Source: Streptomyces sp. HB132
GTDB lineage: Bacteria > Actinomycetota > Actinomycetes > Streptomycetales > Streptomycetaceae
Direction: 5' to 3'
Length of the DNA stretch: 64,000 nucleotides
Assembly: GCF_016909575.1 (NCBI RefSeq)
Contig: NZ_JAFBGA010000002.1
Coordinates: 248,001 to 312,000 of the forward strand
The notes beneath the pieces were generated by a model. That model was not told where the DNA came from. It made no database searches and saw nothing but the letters and a program-made list of their open reading frames with translations. Position numbers and translations under genes: made by a program. Positions 17,553 through 26,204 of the stretch are shown here, in pieces; positions within the stretch are counted from its first letter, which is position 1; the number at the start of each line of letters is the position of its first letter.

Positions 17553-18734
17553 ATGACACAGGGACGACCGCTGCTCAACCGCCGCCTCACCGAGTTCGGC
17601 ACGACGATCTTCGCGGAGATGTCGGCGCTGGCCGTACGGACCGGATCGATCAACCTCGGCCAGGGATTCCCCGACACCGACGGCCCCGAGGAGATCCGCG
17701 AGGCCGCGGTCCGCGCGCTGCGCGCCGGCCACGGCAACCAGTACCCACCGGGCCCCGGCGTCCCGGAGCTGCGCTCCGCGGTCGCGGAGCACCAGCGGCG
17801 CCGCTACGGACTGGAGTACGACCCCGACGCCGAGGTCCTGGTGACCACGGGCGCCACCGAGGCGATCGCCGCCTCCCTGCTGGCCCTCCTGGAACCCGGC
17901 GACGAGGTGATCGCCCTGGAGCCGTACTACGACTCGTACGCCGCCTGCATCGCCATGGCGGGCGGTACCCGCGTCCCCGTCACGCTCCGGCCCCACGAGG
18001 GCGCCTACCGGCTCGATCTCGACGAGCTGCGCGCCGCGGTCACGCCCCGCACCCGGCTGATCCTGCTCAACACCCCGCACAACCCGACCGGCACCGTCCT
18101 GACCCGGGACGAGCTGGCGGCCGTCGCCGCGCTCGCGTGCGAGCGGGACCTCCTGGTCGTCACCGACGAGGTCTACGAGCACCTCGTCTTCGAGGGCGAG
18201 CACATCCCCCTGGCGTCTTTCCCCGGCATGCGGGAGCGCACGGTCACCATCAGCAGTGCGGGCAAGACCTTCTCGTTCACCGGGTGGAAGGTCGGCTGGA
18301 TCACCGCGAGCCCGGAACTGGTCACCGCGGTCCGCTCGGCGAAGCAGTTCCTGACGTACGTCTCAGGCGGCCCCTTGCAGTACGCCGTCGCCGAGGCCCT
18401 GCGGCTGCCCGACAGCTTCTTCGACGCGCTGCGCACCGACCTGCGCGCGAAGCGCGACCTGCTCGGCGCGGGCCTCGCCGAGGCCGGTTTCGAGGTCTAC
18501 GAGCCCGCGGGTACGTACTTCGTCACCACCGACATCCGCCCGCTCGGCGACGAGAAGGACGGCCTCGCGTTCTGCCGGGCGCTACCTGAACGCTGCGGGG
18601 TCGTCGCCGTACCGAACGCGGTCTTCTACGACCACCGCGAGCAGGGCGCGCCCTTCGTGCGCTTCGCGTTCTGCAAGCGCACGGAGGTGCTCACCGAGGC
18701 GGTCACCCGGCTGAAGAGCCTGCGGGCGGCCTGA
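17553..18734 (+). CDS. class I/II aminotransferase (DapC/AspC-like)
   Basis: A fold-type I aminotransferase of about 393 residues. It has GNQYPPGPGVPELRSAV, ITTGATEAI, NTPHNPTGTVL, VTDEVYEHLVF with the PLP-binding Asp, and the Schiff-base lysine in SSAGKTFSFTGWKVGW. The same pattern occurs in N-succinyldiaminopimelate aminotransferase (DapC) and in kynurenine or methionine aminotransferases. Given the kynurenine genes 11 kb away, kynurenine use is possible, but DapC-like function is at least as likely. ATG 17553 is preferred to 17544 because AGGA lies 8 bp upstream. It ends at a long bidirectional hairpin. Confidence 0.92.
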   Translation: MTQGRPLLNRRLTEFGTTIFAEMSALAVRTGSINLGQGFPDTDGPEEIREAAVRALRAGHGNQYPPGPGVPELRSAVAEHQRRRYGLEYDPDAEVLVTTGATEAIAASLLALLEPGDEVIALEPYYDSYAACIAMAGGTRVPVTLRPHEGAYRLDLDELRAAVTPRTRLILLNTPHNPTGTVLTRDELAAVAALACERDLLVVTDEVYEHLVFEGEHIPLASFPGMRERTVTISSAGKTFSFTGWKVGWITASPELVTAVRSAKQFLTYVSGGPLQYAVAEALRLPDSFFDALRTDLRAKRDLLGAGLAEAGFEVYEPAGTYFVTTDIRPLGDEKDGLAFCRALPERCGVVAVPNAVFYDHREQGAPFVRFAFCKRTEVLTEAVTRLKSLRAA

Positions 18735-18743
18735 CGGGCACGG

Positions 18744-18801
18744 CAGGGGCCCGGTTCGGGACGCCGGCCTGACCGGCCGCGCACCCCGAACCGGGCCCCT
18801 G
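18744..18801. terminator. bidirectional terminator
   Basis: A 17-bp perfect inverted repeat (18744-18760 with 18785-18801) lies between the convergent aminotransferase and YbjN genes. It should stop transcription from both sides. Confidence 0.85.
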
Positions 18802-18817
18802 TCGTACGTCCCGCGGA

Positions 18818-19363
18818 TCAGGCGTCCGTGGGCTCGCCGCCCTCGTCCTTCTTCTCGGCGGGCTCCAGGCCCAGGCGGTCGACGAGCCACTTGTCGAACT
18901 CGATGGAGGCCCGCACCCAGCTGACCGTCGAGGAGACGAAGTGCTCCAGGCTGACACCGGTGCCGATGAGCATCTGCGCCTCACCGACCAGCCGTACGGA
19001 GGCCGCGGTGCCCTCCTCGCCCTCGTGGGCGTGCGTGTAGACCTTGGGCCACAGGGTGCGGCGGTTCCAGTCGTCGATCGCGTCGAGCAGAACGGCGCGC
19101 TGGTCCAGGGCGTGGGGGCGGTCGTAGAAGGTCCGGACCGAGAAGACCTGCTGCTCCTCCTCGCCGCGGAACATGAAGTACGTCCGGAAGTCTTCCCACG
19201 GCGCGGCGAGGTCGCCCTCGTCGTCGACGACGAACTTCAGCTCCATCTGCTCGAGAAGCTGCTTGACGAGGTCCTGGTCGGGGACAACGGGGCCCTCGGG
19301 TCCTGTCGCCTGCGGTTCGGGCTGGCCCCCGAAGTTGGGGATCGAGGACGGGTCGATAGACAT
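18818..19363 (-). CDS. YbjN domain protein
   Basis: A 181-residue acidic, soluble protein of the YbjN type, a chaperone-like or type III secretion chaperone-fold family common in actinobacteria. It has FVVDDEGDLAAPWEDFRTYFMF, VRTFYDRPH, LDAIDDWNRRTLWPKVYTH and VRLVGEAQMLIGTGVSLEHF, then a Glu/Lys-rich tail. In E. coli YbjN affects stress and motility, but the actinobacterial members are uncharacterised. It is a single gene that converges on the aminotransferase across a terminator. ATG 19363 has a GGAG-like site (CAGGAGTACCCAGCG) upstream. Confidence 0.85.
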   Translation of the reverse strand: MSIDPSSIPNFGGQPEPQATGPEGPVVPDQDLVKQLLEQMELKFVVDDEGDLAAPWEDFRTYFMFRGEEEQQVFSVRTFYDRPHALDQRAVLLDAIDDWNRRTLWPKVYTHAHEGEEGTAASVRLVGEAQMLIGTGVSLEHFVSSTVSWVRASIEFDKWLVDRLGLEPAEKKDEGGEPTDA

Positions 19364-19433
19364 CGCTGGGTACTCCTGTGGATCGCACGTGGTTTCCTGG
19401 CTTCGACCCTAGCCGCGATCGCGGCCGGTAGTC

Positions 19434-20702
19434 CTACGCGCTCAGGGGAATCGTTCCCGCGCTCGTTCCCCTGGCCCGCGACCAGGAGATCGCGACGAGG
19501 ACCGCACAGAGCGTGCCGACGAGTCCCGCGCCCCCGATCGTCCGGGCGGAGGACCCCGACAGCTCGGCCGCCAGGCCGCCCGCTGCGACACCGATCCCCT
19601 GCACGGCGGTCAGCCCCGACCTGGCGAGTCCCAGTGCCTGACCGCGCTGGTCGGCCGGGGTGAGCAGGACGAAGGTCGCCCCCGCGGTGATCTGGTAGGC
19701 GGAGCAGAGGCCCGACACCAGCAGCACCAGCAGCGCCGGCCCGACGCCGGGGCCGGCCCAGTAGACGACCAGCGGAAGGTTCGCGCCGACCGCCAGTGGT
19801 CCGAGCAGCCGGCGGCGGCGCTCGACGCCGAAGCCCGGACGCCCCAGGAGAGCCGCGCCCAGAACCATTCCGGCCGGATGCGCGGCGAGCAGGAGACCCA
19901 CGGACGCGGCGCTTCCGCCGGCCTCCTCCGCGAAGGGGGCCGCCAGCCCCTCCGGCAGCACGATGAAGCCCGCCAGCCAGCCGAGCGCGACCAGCGACCG
20001 CAGCCTGGGGTCCGACCAGATCAGTGCGGCCGCCCTGCCCACCTGGGTGTGCATCCGCTTCGGCCGCGCGTCGGCGCCCGGGTCGACCGGCCGCGCCTTC
20101 ACGCCCAGCCTGATCAGTGCCGCGGAGATCAGGAACGTCAACGCGTTCAGCCCCAAGGAGACGTGGCTGCCGAGCCACACGACGAGCACCCCGCCCGCCG
20201 CGAATCCGATCAGCTGCCCCGCCTGGTGCGTGATCAGCATGACCCGCTGCCCCCGCTCGTACAGGCGCTCCCCCAGGACGGCCGGCATCAGGGCGCCCTG
20301 CGACGCCCCGAACGGCGCCTCGGCGAGCTGTGCCAGCACCAGGAGCCCGGCCAGCAGCGGCAAGGGGGTACCGGGCAGGGCCATCAGTCCGACGAGGACG
20401 GCGCGCACCAGGTCGCATCCGATCATGACGGTGCGCCGGGGGAAACGGTCGGCGAGGCCGGAGAGGAGCACCCCGGACAGCAGGGCGGGCAGGCTCGTCA
20501 GGGCGTAGGTCGCGGCGGTCCAGCCCGCCGACTCGGTACGTTCGTAGACCAGCAGGGACAGCGCCACCCGCGCCAGTTGGTCGCCCAGCACCGACTGGGC
20601 ATATGCCGTCCAAAGCGTACGGAATTCACTCAGGCGAATAAGACTTTCACTTCTGCAATCCTTCGGCTCCGCATTCGCCTCGCCGGGTATCCGCTCCGTC
20701 AT
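19434..20702 (-). CDS. MFS transporter, 12-TM
   Basis: A 422-residue major facilitator with about 12 hydrophobic segments, of the enterobactin-exporter/macrolide-efflux type (FRTLWTAYAQSVLGDQLARVALSLLVYE at the start). GLADRFPRRTVM is motif A between segments 2 and 3. LLTPADQRGQALGLARSG appears in the second half. The substrate is unknown. The first 40 codons and the upstream 330 bp are noticeably AT-richer than the surrounding DNA. An AAGGTCCGGACCTT palindrome upstream could be its operator, although no regulator gene is adjacent. Confidence 0.9.
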   Translation of the reverse strand: MTERIPGEANAEPKDCRSESLIRLSEFRTLWTAYAQSVLGDQLARVALSLLVYERTESAGWTAATYALTSLPALLSGVLLSGLADRFPRRTVMIGCDLVRAVLVGLMALPGTPLPLLAGLLVLAQLAEAPFGASQGALMPAVLGERLYERGQRVMLITHQAGQLIGFAAGGVLVVWLGSHVSLGLNALTFLISAALIRLGVKARPVDPGADARPKRMHTQVGRAAALIWSDPRLRSLVALGWLAGFIVLPEGLAAPFAEEAGGSAASVGLLLAAHPAGMVLGAALLGRPGFGVERRRRLLGPLAVGANLPLVVYWAGPGVGPALLVLLVSGLCSAYQITAGATFVLLTPADQRGQALGLARSGLTAVQGIGVAAGGLAAELSGSSARTIGGAGLVGTLCAVLVAISWSRARGTSAGTIPLSA

Positions 20703-20987
20703 GCGCGCACCTTACCGGCCCCGGAATGCGCGACAGCCTTCCCCGTCGTCAAAGAAATGGGTCCGGAGTGTCCTGATATTGCGCGGAACACGCTCGCCCC
20801 CACAAGTACCACTCCGGCTTCCACCGAGGGTGCCGAAATGTATCGCCCCGGCACAAATACAAGGTCCGGACCTTATCGCATCCACCATCCGGCCACGGAA
20901 TGCGAATTTTCGGCTCGATTTCACAGGCCGCCCCTCCGGCGGTGCGTGCTGGATGCACCCATCAAAGGGGCCGGGGCCCACACACAT
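20703..20987. other. AT-rich intergenic stretch upstream of MFS gene
   Basis: No convincing gene is seen here. The stretch is of lower GC than its neighbours and contains the 20861-20874 palindrome and, at its right end, the clpB terminator. It is likely the MFS promoter region plus the 3' flank of clpB. Confidence 0.5.
20861..20874. promoter_or_regulatory. 14-bp palindrome, candidate operator
   Basis: AAGGTCCGGACCTT is a perfect palindrome 159 bp upstream of the MFS start, set in AT-rich DNA. It has the size of a TetR or MerR operator. There is no evidence for which protein would bind it. Confidence 0.4.
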
Positions 20988-21024
20988 GTGTCCCCGGCCG
21001 GACCCTGGGGCCGGCCGGGGACAC
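20988..21024 (-). terminator. clpB terminator
   Basis: GTGTCCCCGGCCGG at 20988-21001 pairs with CCGGCCGGGGACAC at 21011-21024, a 14-bp perfect stem with a 9-base loop, 10 bp beyond the clpB stop. Confidence 0.85.
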
Positions 21025-21034
21025 GGGAGGGTCC

Positions 21035-23641
21035 TCAGAGGCTCTTCGTCACCGTCGCGGCCTCCACGGTGAGCCCGTCACCGGACCGGTCCACCCGGAC
21101 CGTGTCGCCGTCCTTGACCTCGCCCGCGAGGATCTCCTTCGCGAGCCGGTCTCCGATCGCGGTCTGGATGAGACGGCGCAGCGGCCGGGCGCCGTACGCC
21201 GGGTCGTTGCCTTCCTCCGCCAGCCAGGCCAGCGCGTCGGGGGTGACGTCGAGGTGGATCCGGCGGTCGGCCAGACGGCCGGCCAGACGAGCCACCTGGA
21301 GCCCCGCGATGTGCGCCAGCTCGTCCCCGGACAGGGCGGAGAACACGACCAGGTCGTCGAGCCGGTTGAGGAACTCCGGCTTGAACGAGGCCCGTACGGT
21401 CTCCAGCACCCGCTCCTTCTTCACCTCGGGATCGGTCAGGGGGTCCACCAGGAACTGGCTGCCGAGGTTCGACGTCAGGACCAGGATGGTGTTGCGGAAG
21501 TCCACCGTCCGCCCCTGCCCGTCGGTGAGCCGTCCGTCGTCGAGCACCTGGAGCAGGACGTCGAAGACCTCGGGGTGGGCCTTCTCGACCTCGTCGAGCA
21601 GCACCACGCTGTACGGGCGGCGGCGTACCGCCTCCGTGAGCTGGCCGCCCTCCTCGTAGCCGACGTAGCCGGGCGGGGCGCCGACGAGCCGCGCCACGCT
21701 GTGCTTCTCGCCGTACTCGCTCATGTCGATGCGGATCATGGCCCGCTCGTCGTCGAACAGGAAGTCCGCGAGCGCCTTGGCCAGCTCCGTCTTGCCGACA
21801 CCGGTCGGGCCGAGGAAGAGGAACGACCCGGTGGGCCGGTCGGGGTCGGCGATCCCGGCGCGGGTGCGGCGAACGGCGTCCGACACGGCCCGCACGGCCT
21901 CTGTCTGGCCGATCAGCCGCCTGCCCAGCTCGGACTCCATCCGCAGCAGCTTCTGGGTCTCGCCCTCCAGGAGGCGTCCGGCCGGGATGCCGGTCCAGGC
22001 GCCGACGACGTCGGCGATGTCGTCCGGGCCGACCTCCTCCTTGACCATGGTGTCCTTGTCCTGGGCGGCCTCCTGCTCGGCCTCGTCCGCCTCGGCGAGC
22101 TCGCGCTCCAGGCCGGGGATCTCGCCGTACAGCAGCTTGGACGCGGTGTCGAAGTCGCCGTCGCGCTGGGCGCGCTCGGCCTGACCGCGCAGCTCGTCGA
22201 GGCGCTCCTTGAGCTCACCGACGCGGTTCAGGCCCTGCTTCTCCTTCTCCCAGCGGGCGGTGAGACCGCGCAGTTCCTCCTCCTTGTCGGCGAGGTCGCG
22301 GCGGATCTTCTCCAAGCGCTGCTTCGAGCCCGCGTCGGTCTCGTTCTTGAGCGCGAGCTCCTCCATGTGCAGCCGGTCCACGGAACGCTGGAGCTCGTCG
22401 ATCTCCAGCGGTGAGGAGTCGATCTCCATACGGAGCCGGGAGGCTGCCTCGTCGACGAGGTCGATGGCCTTGTCCGGCAGGAAGCGGGACGTGATGTAGC
22501 GGTCCGAGAGCGTGGCCGCGGCCACCAGCGAGGAGTCGGCGATCTGGACCTTGTGGTGCGCCTCGTAGCGCCCCTTGAGGCCACGCAGGATCGCGATGGT
22601 GTCCTCGACGGACGGCTCGGCGACCAGGACCTGCTGGAAGCGGCGCTCCAGGGCGGGGTCCTTCTCGATGCGCTCGCGGTACTCGTCCAGTGTGGTGGCG
22701 CCGACCATGCGGAGCTCACCGCGGGCGAGCATCGGCTTGAGCATGTTGCCCGCGTCCATCGCCGAGTCGCCGCCGGCGCCCGCGCCGACGACGGTGTGCA
22801 GCTCGTCGATGAAGGTGATGATCTGCCCGTCGCTCTCCTTGATCTCGGAGAGGACGGTCTTGAGGCGTTCCTCGAACTCACCGCGGTACTTGGCACCGGC
22901 GACCATCGCACCGAGGTCCAGCGAGACGAGCTTCTTGTTGCGCAGGGACTCGGGCACGTCGCCCTTGACGATGCGCTGGGCGAGGCCCTCGACGACGGCC
23001 GTCTTGCCGACGCCGGGCTCGCCGATGAGCACGGGGTTGTTCTTCGTACGGCGCGAGAGCACCTGCACGACGCGGCGGATCTCCTGGTCACGGCCGATGA
23101 CCGGGTCCAGCTTGCCCTCGCGGGCGGCGGCCGTGAAATCGGTGCCGAACTTCTCCAGCGCCTTGTACTGGCCCTCGGGGTCGGGAGTGGTCACCCGGCG
23201 CCCTCCCCTGCTCTTCTCGAATGCGTCCAGCAGCTTCTCCGCGCCGGCTCCCTGTCCGTCGAGGATCTCACCGGCACGACCGCCCTTCGCGGCGACGGCG
23301 ATCAGCAGGTGCTCCGTGGAGAGGTAGTCGTCGCCGAGTTCCTTGGCGCGCCGGTCGGCGTCGGCCAGGACGGCGAGCAGGTCGCGGCTCGGCTGCGGTG
23401 GTGCGACGGTCGACCCGGTGACGCTGGGCAGTGAGCCGAGGAGCCGTTCGGTCTCCTCGCGCACGGCCACCTGGTCGGCCTCCGTCACGGCCAGCAGGTC
23501 GATGATGTTCGCGTTGTCCTCGCCCGCGAGCAGCGCAAGCAGCAGATGCCCGGGGGTCAGGTCCGGATGTCCGTCCTTGACGGCCCTGCTGGTGGCCGCG
23601 TTGAGGGCGTCCCGGCTCTTGTTGGTCAGCTCGGCGTCCAC
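21035..23641 (-). CDS. clpB: ATP-dependent disaggregase ClpB
   Basis: An 868-residue HSP100 protein that, with DnaK-DnaJ-GrpE, extracts polypeptides from aggregates. The Clp-N domain (about 1-145, with [14 protein letters not shown]) is followed by AAA+ domain 1 with Walker [10 protein letters not shown] and sensor [12 protein letters not shown], a coiled-coil middle domain, and AAA+ domain 2 with Walker [10 protein letters not shown] and pore loop [12 protein letters not shown] 23641 ([13 protein letters not shown]) is preferred to ATG 23722: a GAGGAGGAGAC ribosome site precedes it, and family members start here. A HAIR operator 62 bp upstream puts it under HspR control with the dnaK operon. 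Confidence 0.97.
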   Translation of the reverse strand: MDAELTNKSRDALNAATSRAVKDGHPDLTPGHLLLALLAGEDNANIIDLLAVTEADQVAVREETERLLGSLPSVTGSTVAPPQPSRDLLAVLADADRRAKELGDDYLSTEHLLIAVAAKGGRAGEILDGQGAGAEKLLDAFEKSRGGRRVTTPDPEGQYKALEKFGTDFTAAAREGKLDPVIGRDQEIRRVVQVLSRRTKNNPVLIGEPGVGKTAVVEGLAQRIVKGDVPESLRNKKLVSLDLGAMVAGAKYRGEFEERLKTVLSEIKESDGQIITFIDELHTVVGAGAGGDSAMDAGNMLKPMLARGELRMVGATTLDEYRERIEKDPALERRFQQVLVAEPSVEDTIAILRGLKGRYEAHHKVQIADSSLVAAATLSDRYITSRFLPDKAIDLVDEAASRLRMEIDSSPLEIDELQRSVDRLHMEELALKNETDAGSKQRLEKIRRDLADKEEELRGLTARWEKEKQGLNRVGELKERLDELRGQAERAQRDGDFDTASKLLYGEIPGLERELAEADEAEQEAAQDKDTMVKEEVGPDDIADVVGAWTGIPAGRLLEGETQKLLRMESELGRRLIGQTEAVRAVSDAVRRTRAGIADPDRPTGSFLFLGPTGVGKTELAKALADFLFDDERAMIRIDMSEYGEKHSVARLVGAPPGYVGYEEGGQLTEAVRRRPYSVVLLDEVEKAHPEVFDVLLQVLDDGRLTDGQGRTVDFRNTILVLTSNLGSQFLVDPLTDPEVKKERVLETVRASFKPEFLNRLDDLVVFSALSGDELAHIAGLQVARLAGRLADRRIHLDVTPDALAWLAEEGNDPAYGARPLRRLIQTAIGDRLAKEILAGEVKDGDTVRVDRSGDGLTVEAATVTKSL

Positions 23642-23702
23642 GGGCGCTGTCTCCTCCTCGTGCTGGTACTTCACGGAATATGACTCGAACAACGGGTACA
23701 AA

Positions 23703-23723
23703 GTTGAGTCTATTCCACTCAAG
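23703..23723. promoter_or_regulatory. HAIR operator (HspR site) of clpB
   Basis: GTTGAGT, seven bases, ACTCAAG: 13 of 14 positions match the HspR-associated inverted repeat CTTGAGT-N7-ACTCAAG. It lies between clpB and the divergent PNPOx-type gene, about 60 bp from the clpB start. HspR encoded at 27289-27735 should repress clpB from here; it may also influence the divergent gene. Confidence 0.9.
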
Positions 23724-23777
23724 GCCGTCGCGGCGCCCCCACGCGCCCTGGAATCCCCGTGTCTCTAGGCTGACCCC

Positions 23778-24179
23778 ATGCCTGACGTACGCAACCCCGG
23801 CCCCGAGTACCTCGCCTTCTGGCGGGAGCGCCACGTGTGCACCCTGACCACGCTCCGCCCGGACGGCACACCGCACGTGGTGCCCGTCGGTGTGACGTAC
23901 GACCCGAAGACGCGGCTCGCCCGCATCATCACCGGCGGGGGTACGAGGAAGGTCGCCAACGTCCTGGCGGCGGGCCCGGAGGGGGCGCGGGTCGCGGTCT
24001 GCCAGATGCAGGGGCGCCGATGGGCGACCCTGGAGGGCCGGGCGGTGATCCGTACGGAGCCCGGCGAGGTCCAGGACGCGGTGCGCCGCTACGCGGAGCG
24101 CTACGAGCGCACCCCGAGGGAGAACCCGGAGCGCGTCGTCATCGAGATCGCCGTCGACCGGGCACTCGGGAATGCCTGA
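23778..24179 (+). CDS. PPOX-class F420-dependent oxidoreductase-like protein
   Basis: A 133-residue split-barrel flavin/F420-binding protein. PEYLAFWRERHVCTLTTLRPDGTPHVVPVG is the typical N-terminal strand pair; KVANVLAAGPEGARVAVCQM and WATLEGRAVIRTEP complete the barrel. Such proteins in actinobacteria reduce substrates with F420H2 or bind FMN. It is divergent from clpB with the HAIR site between them, so its expression could respond to heat. Downstream it runs into a repeat-rich stretch and a hairpin. The substrate is unknown. Confidence 0.88.
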   Translation: MPDVRNPGPEYLAFWRERHVCTLTTLRPDGTPHVVPVGVTYDPKTRLARIITGGGTRKVANVLAAGPEGARVAVCQMQGRRWATLEGRAVIRTEPGEVQDAVRRYAERYERTPRENPERVVIEIAVDRALGNA

Positions 24180-24193
24180 TCGGTTCGACCGAG

Positions 24194-24288
24194 GAATTCG
24201 AGCGGGTAATTCATCCGGGGGGTTCAGCCGGGCAGTACAGCCGGGAATTCCAGCCGGGGGAGTTCACCCGGGAATTCGAGCGATTCCC
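24194..24288. repeat. degenerate tandem repeats, 12-15 bp units
   Basis: Seven imperfect units with the common core TTCAGCCGGGAA or ATTCGAGCGGG follow one another, starting 15 bp after the PNPOx-type stop. Spacing varies by 12-15 bp. No gene covers them convincingly, although one frame reads as repeated REFQPGEF-like peptides. They could be a decayed minisatellite or a protein-binding array. Confidence 0.5.
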
Positions 24289-24300
24289 GGACAGCACAAC

Positions 24301-24331
24301 GGCGCCATCGTGTTCAGGTCACGATGGCGCC
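24301..24331. terminator. bidirectional terminator
   Basis: GGCGCCATCGTG at 24301-24312 pairs with CACGATGGCGCC at 24320-24331, loop of 7. It separates the rightward PNPOx-type gene from the leftward small gene at 24380. Confidence 0.85.
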
Positions 24332-24379
24332 GCTGTGTGGGGGAAGTGCCCGAACGACATGGAACGACGGGGGAATCGT

Positions 24380-24700
24380 TCAGGCACTGCGGGGGGTGGC
24401 GGAAATGGCTTCTTGTTCGAACAGCTCGTGGTCACGCTGATCGAGATTCACGAAAATCATGCCGTACCTCACGGCACAGCGGACCGGCTGCGGCGCCCCG
24501 CGGGGCCGGCGAAGACAGCGGTAGGCCCGGATGTCGTCATCCGTTTCCATGACGACGACGATCGGCTCTCCGAACAGGGTGACCATCAACGAATCGCCCT
24601 GGCGGGTGAGCGCCGTGAGCAGATCGATGAAATGCCACCCTGAGCGGTAGGCCGTAGCCATCTCCCGCCGGAAGGTGCGGTCGTCCGGTGGGGTGGTCAT
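24380..24700 (-). CDS. small Rieske-oxygenase-like protein lacking cluster ligands
   Basis: A 106-residue protein. The pattern GWHFIDLLTALTRQGDSLMVTLFGEPIVVVME, DDIRAYRCLRRPRGAP and VRYGMIFVNLD resembles the N-terminal domain of Rieske-type ring hydroxylases (VALSSEL...GDxxxVxLLGEPIVLxR...RAFxxxCPHRGAP...YGxIWVxLD). The Cys-x-His and second Cys-x-x-His pairs that bind the [2Fe-2S] cluster are absent, so it cannot be a normal Rieske protein. This resemblance is my reading and needs a profile search. Its ATG overlaps the stop of the repeat-peptide gene by 4 bp, so the two are coupled and likely function together. Confidence 0.7.
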   Translation of the reverse strand: MTTPPDDRTFRREMATAYRSGWHFIDLLTALTRQGDSLMVTLFGEPIVVVMETDDDIRAYRCLRRPRGAPQPVRCAVRYGMIFVNLDQRDHELFEQEAISATPRSA

Positions 24701-24954
24701 GCGCCTGCTGCGCCCGTCGGCGCACTCCAGCTGATCTCGTCCGAGGCCGCCGCAGGCATACCCCAGCTGATCTCACCGGGCGAAGCCGCTGCCGCTCGAA
24801 CGGACCAGCTGATCTCACCCGCCCCCGCCGCCTGCTCCGACCAGCTGATCTCACCGGGCCCGGATGCGCTGCCGGCCACGCCGCCCGCCACGCCAAAGGC
24901 CAGGGCCGCGGCGAAAGCGCTAGCAAGCACCAAGCGAAGCTTTCGCATATCCAT
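24697..24954 (-). CDS. secreted peptide precursor with four EISW repeats
   Basis: An 85-residue protein. MRKLRLVLASAFAAALAFGV is a clear signal peptide (basic start, then an Ala/Leu/Val core ending GGVAGSAS). The mature part of about 55 residues consists of four repeats, GEISWSEQAAGA, GEISWSVRAAAASP, GEISWGMPAAASD and EISWSAPTGAAGA, spaced 12, 14 and 12 residues apart. At DNA level CAGCTGATCTC recurs at 24728, 24764, 24806 and 24842. Start ATG 24954 has GAGGAC about 10 bp upstream. It is coupled to the Rieske-like gene and divergent from two paralogous regulators. The layout is that of a multi-copy peptide precursor; function unknown. Confidence 0.8.
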   Translation of the reverse strand: MDMRKLRLVLASAFAAALAFGVAGGVAGSASGPGEISWSEQAAGAGEISWSVRAAAASPGEISWGMPAAASDEISWSAPTGAAGA

Positions 24955-25044
24955 AGTCGGCTTCGTCCTCACTTGTGGATTCCTCTCCCCCGCATCCACG
25001 ACGATGTCTCACCGAGGCCCCACAACGCCACTGGGACGATGCAT

Positions 25045-25070
25045 CATGTTCCTGCATGTTCAGGAACATG
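25045..25070. promoter_or_regulatory. three-half-site operator between peptide gene and regulator
   Basis: CATGTTC occurs at 25045-25051 and 25055-25061, and its reverse complement GAACATG at 25064-25070. The outer pair extends to a 10-bp perfect inverted repeat (CATGTTCCTG with CAGGAACATG) with a 6-base centre; the inner pair has a 2-base centre. It lies between the divergent peptide gene and the first regulator, immediately before the regulator start, and is the best candidate operator for either or both. Confidence 0.7.
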
Positions 25071-25082
25071 GGGGGTGGAGAT

Positions 25083-26066
25083 ATGCCTACAAGTAACACA
25101 ATGGGGACACATGCTCACGGGGTCACCGACCTGTGCGAGGAGGGAAAACGCCTCTACGCCAGCGCCCTGCGTTCCGGCCGGATTTCCCGCACGGAGGTCG
25201 GCCCCGCACCCTGCCTGATGGACTTCGCCCTCCTGCACCCCGATCCGGACGACACGACGTGGCTCAGGCCCGTCCCCCCGTCCGCCGCGCTGGCCCAGCG
25301 CCTGCACCCCCTGGAACGGGAGATCAAGGAACGCCGGCGGCGCTCCGTCGAGCTGGCGGAGTCCTTCGAGCCGTTCATGGACATCAGCGCCCAGGACCCG
25401 CCGACCACCCACGCCATCACGGTGCTGGAGGGCGGCAACCGGATCAACGCGGCGCTTGACCTCGCCACCGCCGAGTGCCGCACGGAGGTGCTCACCGTCC
25501 AGCCGGGCGGAGACCGTGGCGAGGACCGCCTCAGCGAAGGGCTGGAACGCGCCCTGTCGGTCGTCGGCCGGGGCGTCAGCATGCGCACGCTGTACCAGCA
25601 CACCGTCCGCCACAGCCAGGGGACACTGGCGTACGCGGCCCGCCTGGCCAACGACAAGGTCGAGATCCGCACCCTGGAGGAGCTCATCGAGCGCCTCATC
25701 GTCTTCGACCGGACCGTGGCCTTCATCCCCGCCCAGAAGGACGACCAGGTCGCACTCGAACTCCGCCACCCCGGTCTCGTCAACTACCTGGTGAAGGTCT
25801 TCGAGCAGCTGTGGAGCCGCGCGTCCCCTCTGCTCGGCGAGGTCGGCTACGACCCACCGACCAAGGGCATCAGCGGTGTTCAGCGCTCCATCGCCCAACT
25901 CCTCGTCGAAGGACACGTGGACGACTCGATCGCCCGCCGCCTCGGCATGAACGTCCGTACCTGCCGGGCGCACGTCGCGAAGCTGTCCGCCACCCTCGGC
26001 AGCACGAGCCGCGCTCAGCTCGGCTTCCTGATCGCGCGGTCGGGAATCCTGGACCAGGACTCCTGA
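25083..26066 (+). CDS. TrmB/LuxR-type regulator 1
   Basis: A protein of about 327 residues. The middle (about residues 100-250) resembles the phospholipase-D-like effector domain of TrmB-type regulators (ALDLATAECRTEVLTVQPGG, LIERLIVFDRTVAFIPAQKD, LRHPGLVNYLVKVFEQLW). The C-terminal LuxR-type helix-turn-helix reads VQRSIAQLLVEGHVDDSIARRLGMNVRTCRAHVAKL. No receiver domain is present, so it should sense a small ligand or peptide. Start: ATG 25083 follows GGTGGAG closely, perhaps too closely; 25068 and 25101 are alternatives. Upstream lies the three-half-site operator, and divergent to it the EISW-repeat peptide gene. Confidence 0.85.
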   Translation: MPTSNTMGTHAHGVTDLCEEGKRLYASALRSGRISRTEVGPAPCLMDFALLHPDPDDTTWLRPVPPSAALAQRLHPLEREIKERRRRSVELAESFEPFMDISAQDPPTTHAITVLEGGNRINAALDLATAECRTEVLTVQPGGDRGEDRLSEGLERALSVVGRGVSMRTLYQHTVRHSQGTLAYAARLANDKVEIRTLEELIERLIVFDRTVAFIPAQKDDQVALELRHPGLVNYLVKVFEQLWSRASPLLGEVGYDPPTKGISGVQRSIAQLLVEGHVDDSIARRLGMNVRTCRAHVAKLSATLGSTSRAQLGFLIARSGILDQDS

Positions 26067-26204
26067 CCGCGCGAGACCCCGAACGTCCCAACCCGGGGCT
26101 CCGGGCGCGACCGCATGGCCTTGGAGAGGGCACGGTCACGCCCGGGAAGCGCCGGGTGGGCACGCCGCCCTCCCGACAACTCCACCCTCCCCCCGCGGCC
26201 AGGT

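Noticed and set aside
24728..24852. Regularly spaced CAGCTGATCTC repeats as a CRISPR array
   Set aside because: Repeats are only 11 bp, spacing follows codon units and they encode the EISW peptide repeats; no cas genes nearby.
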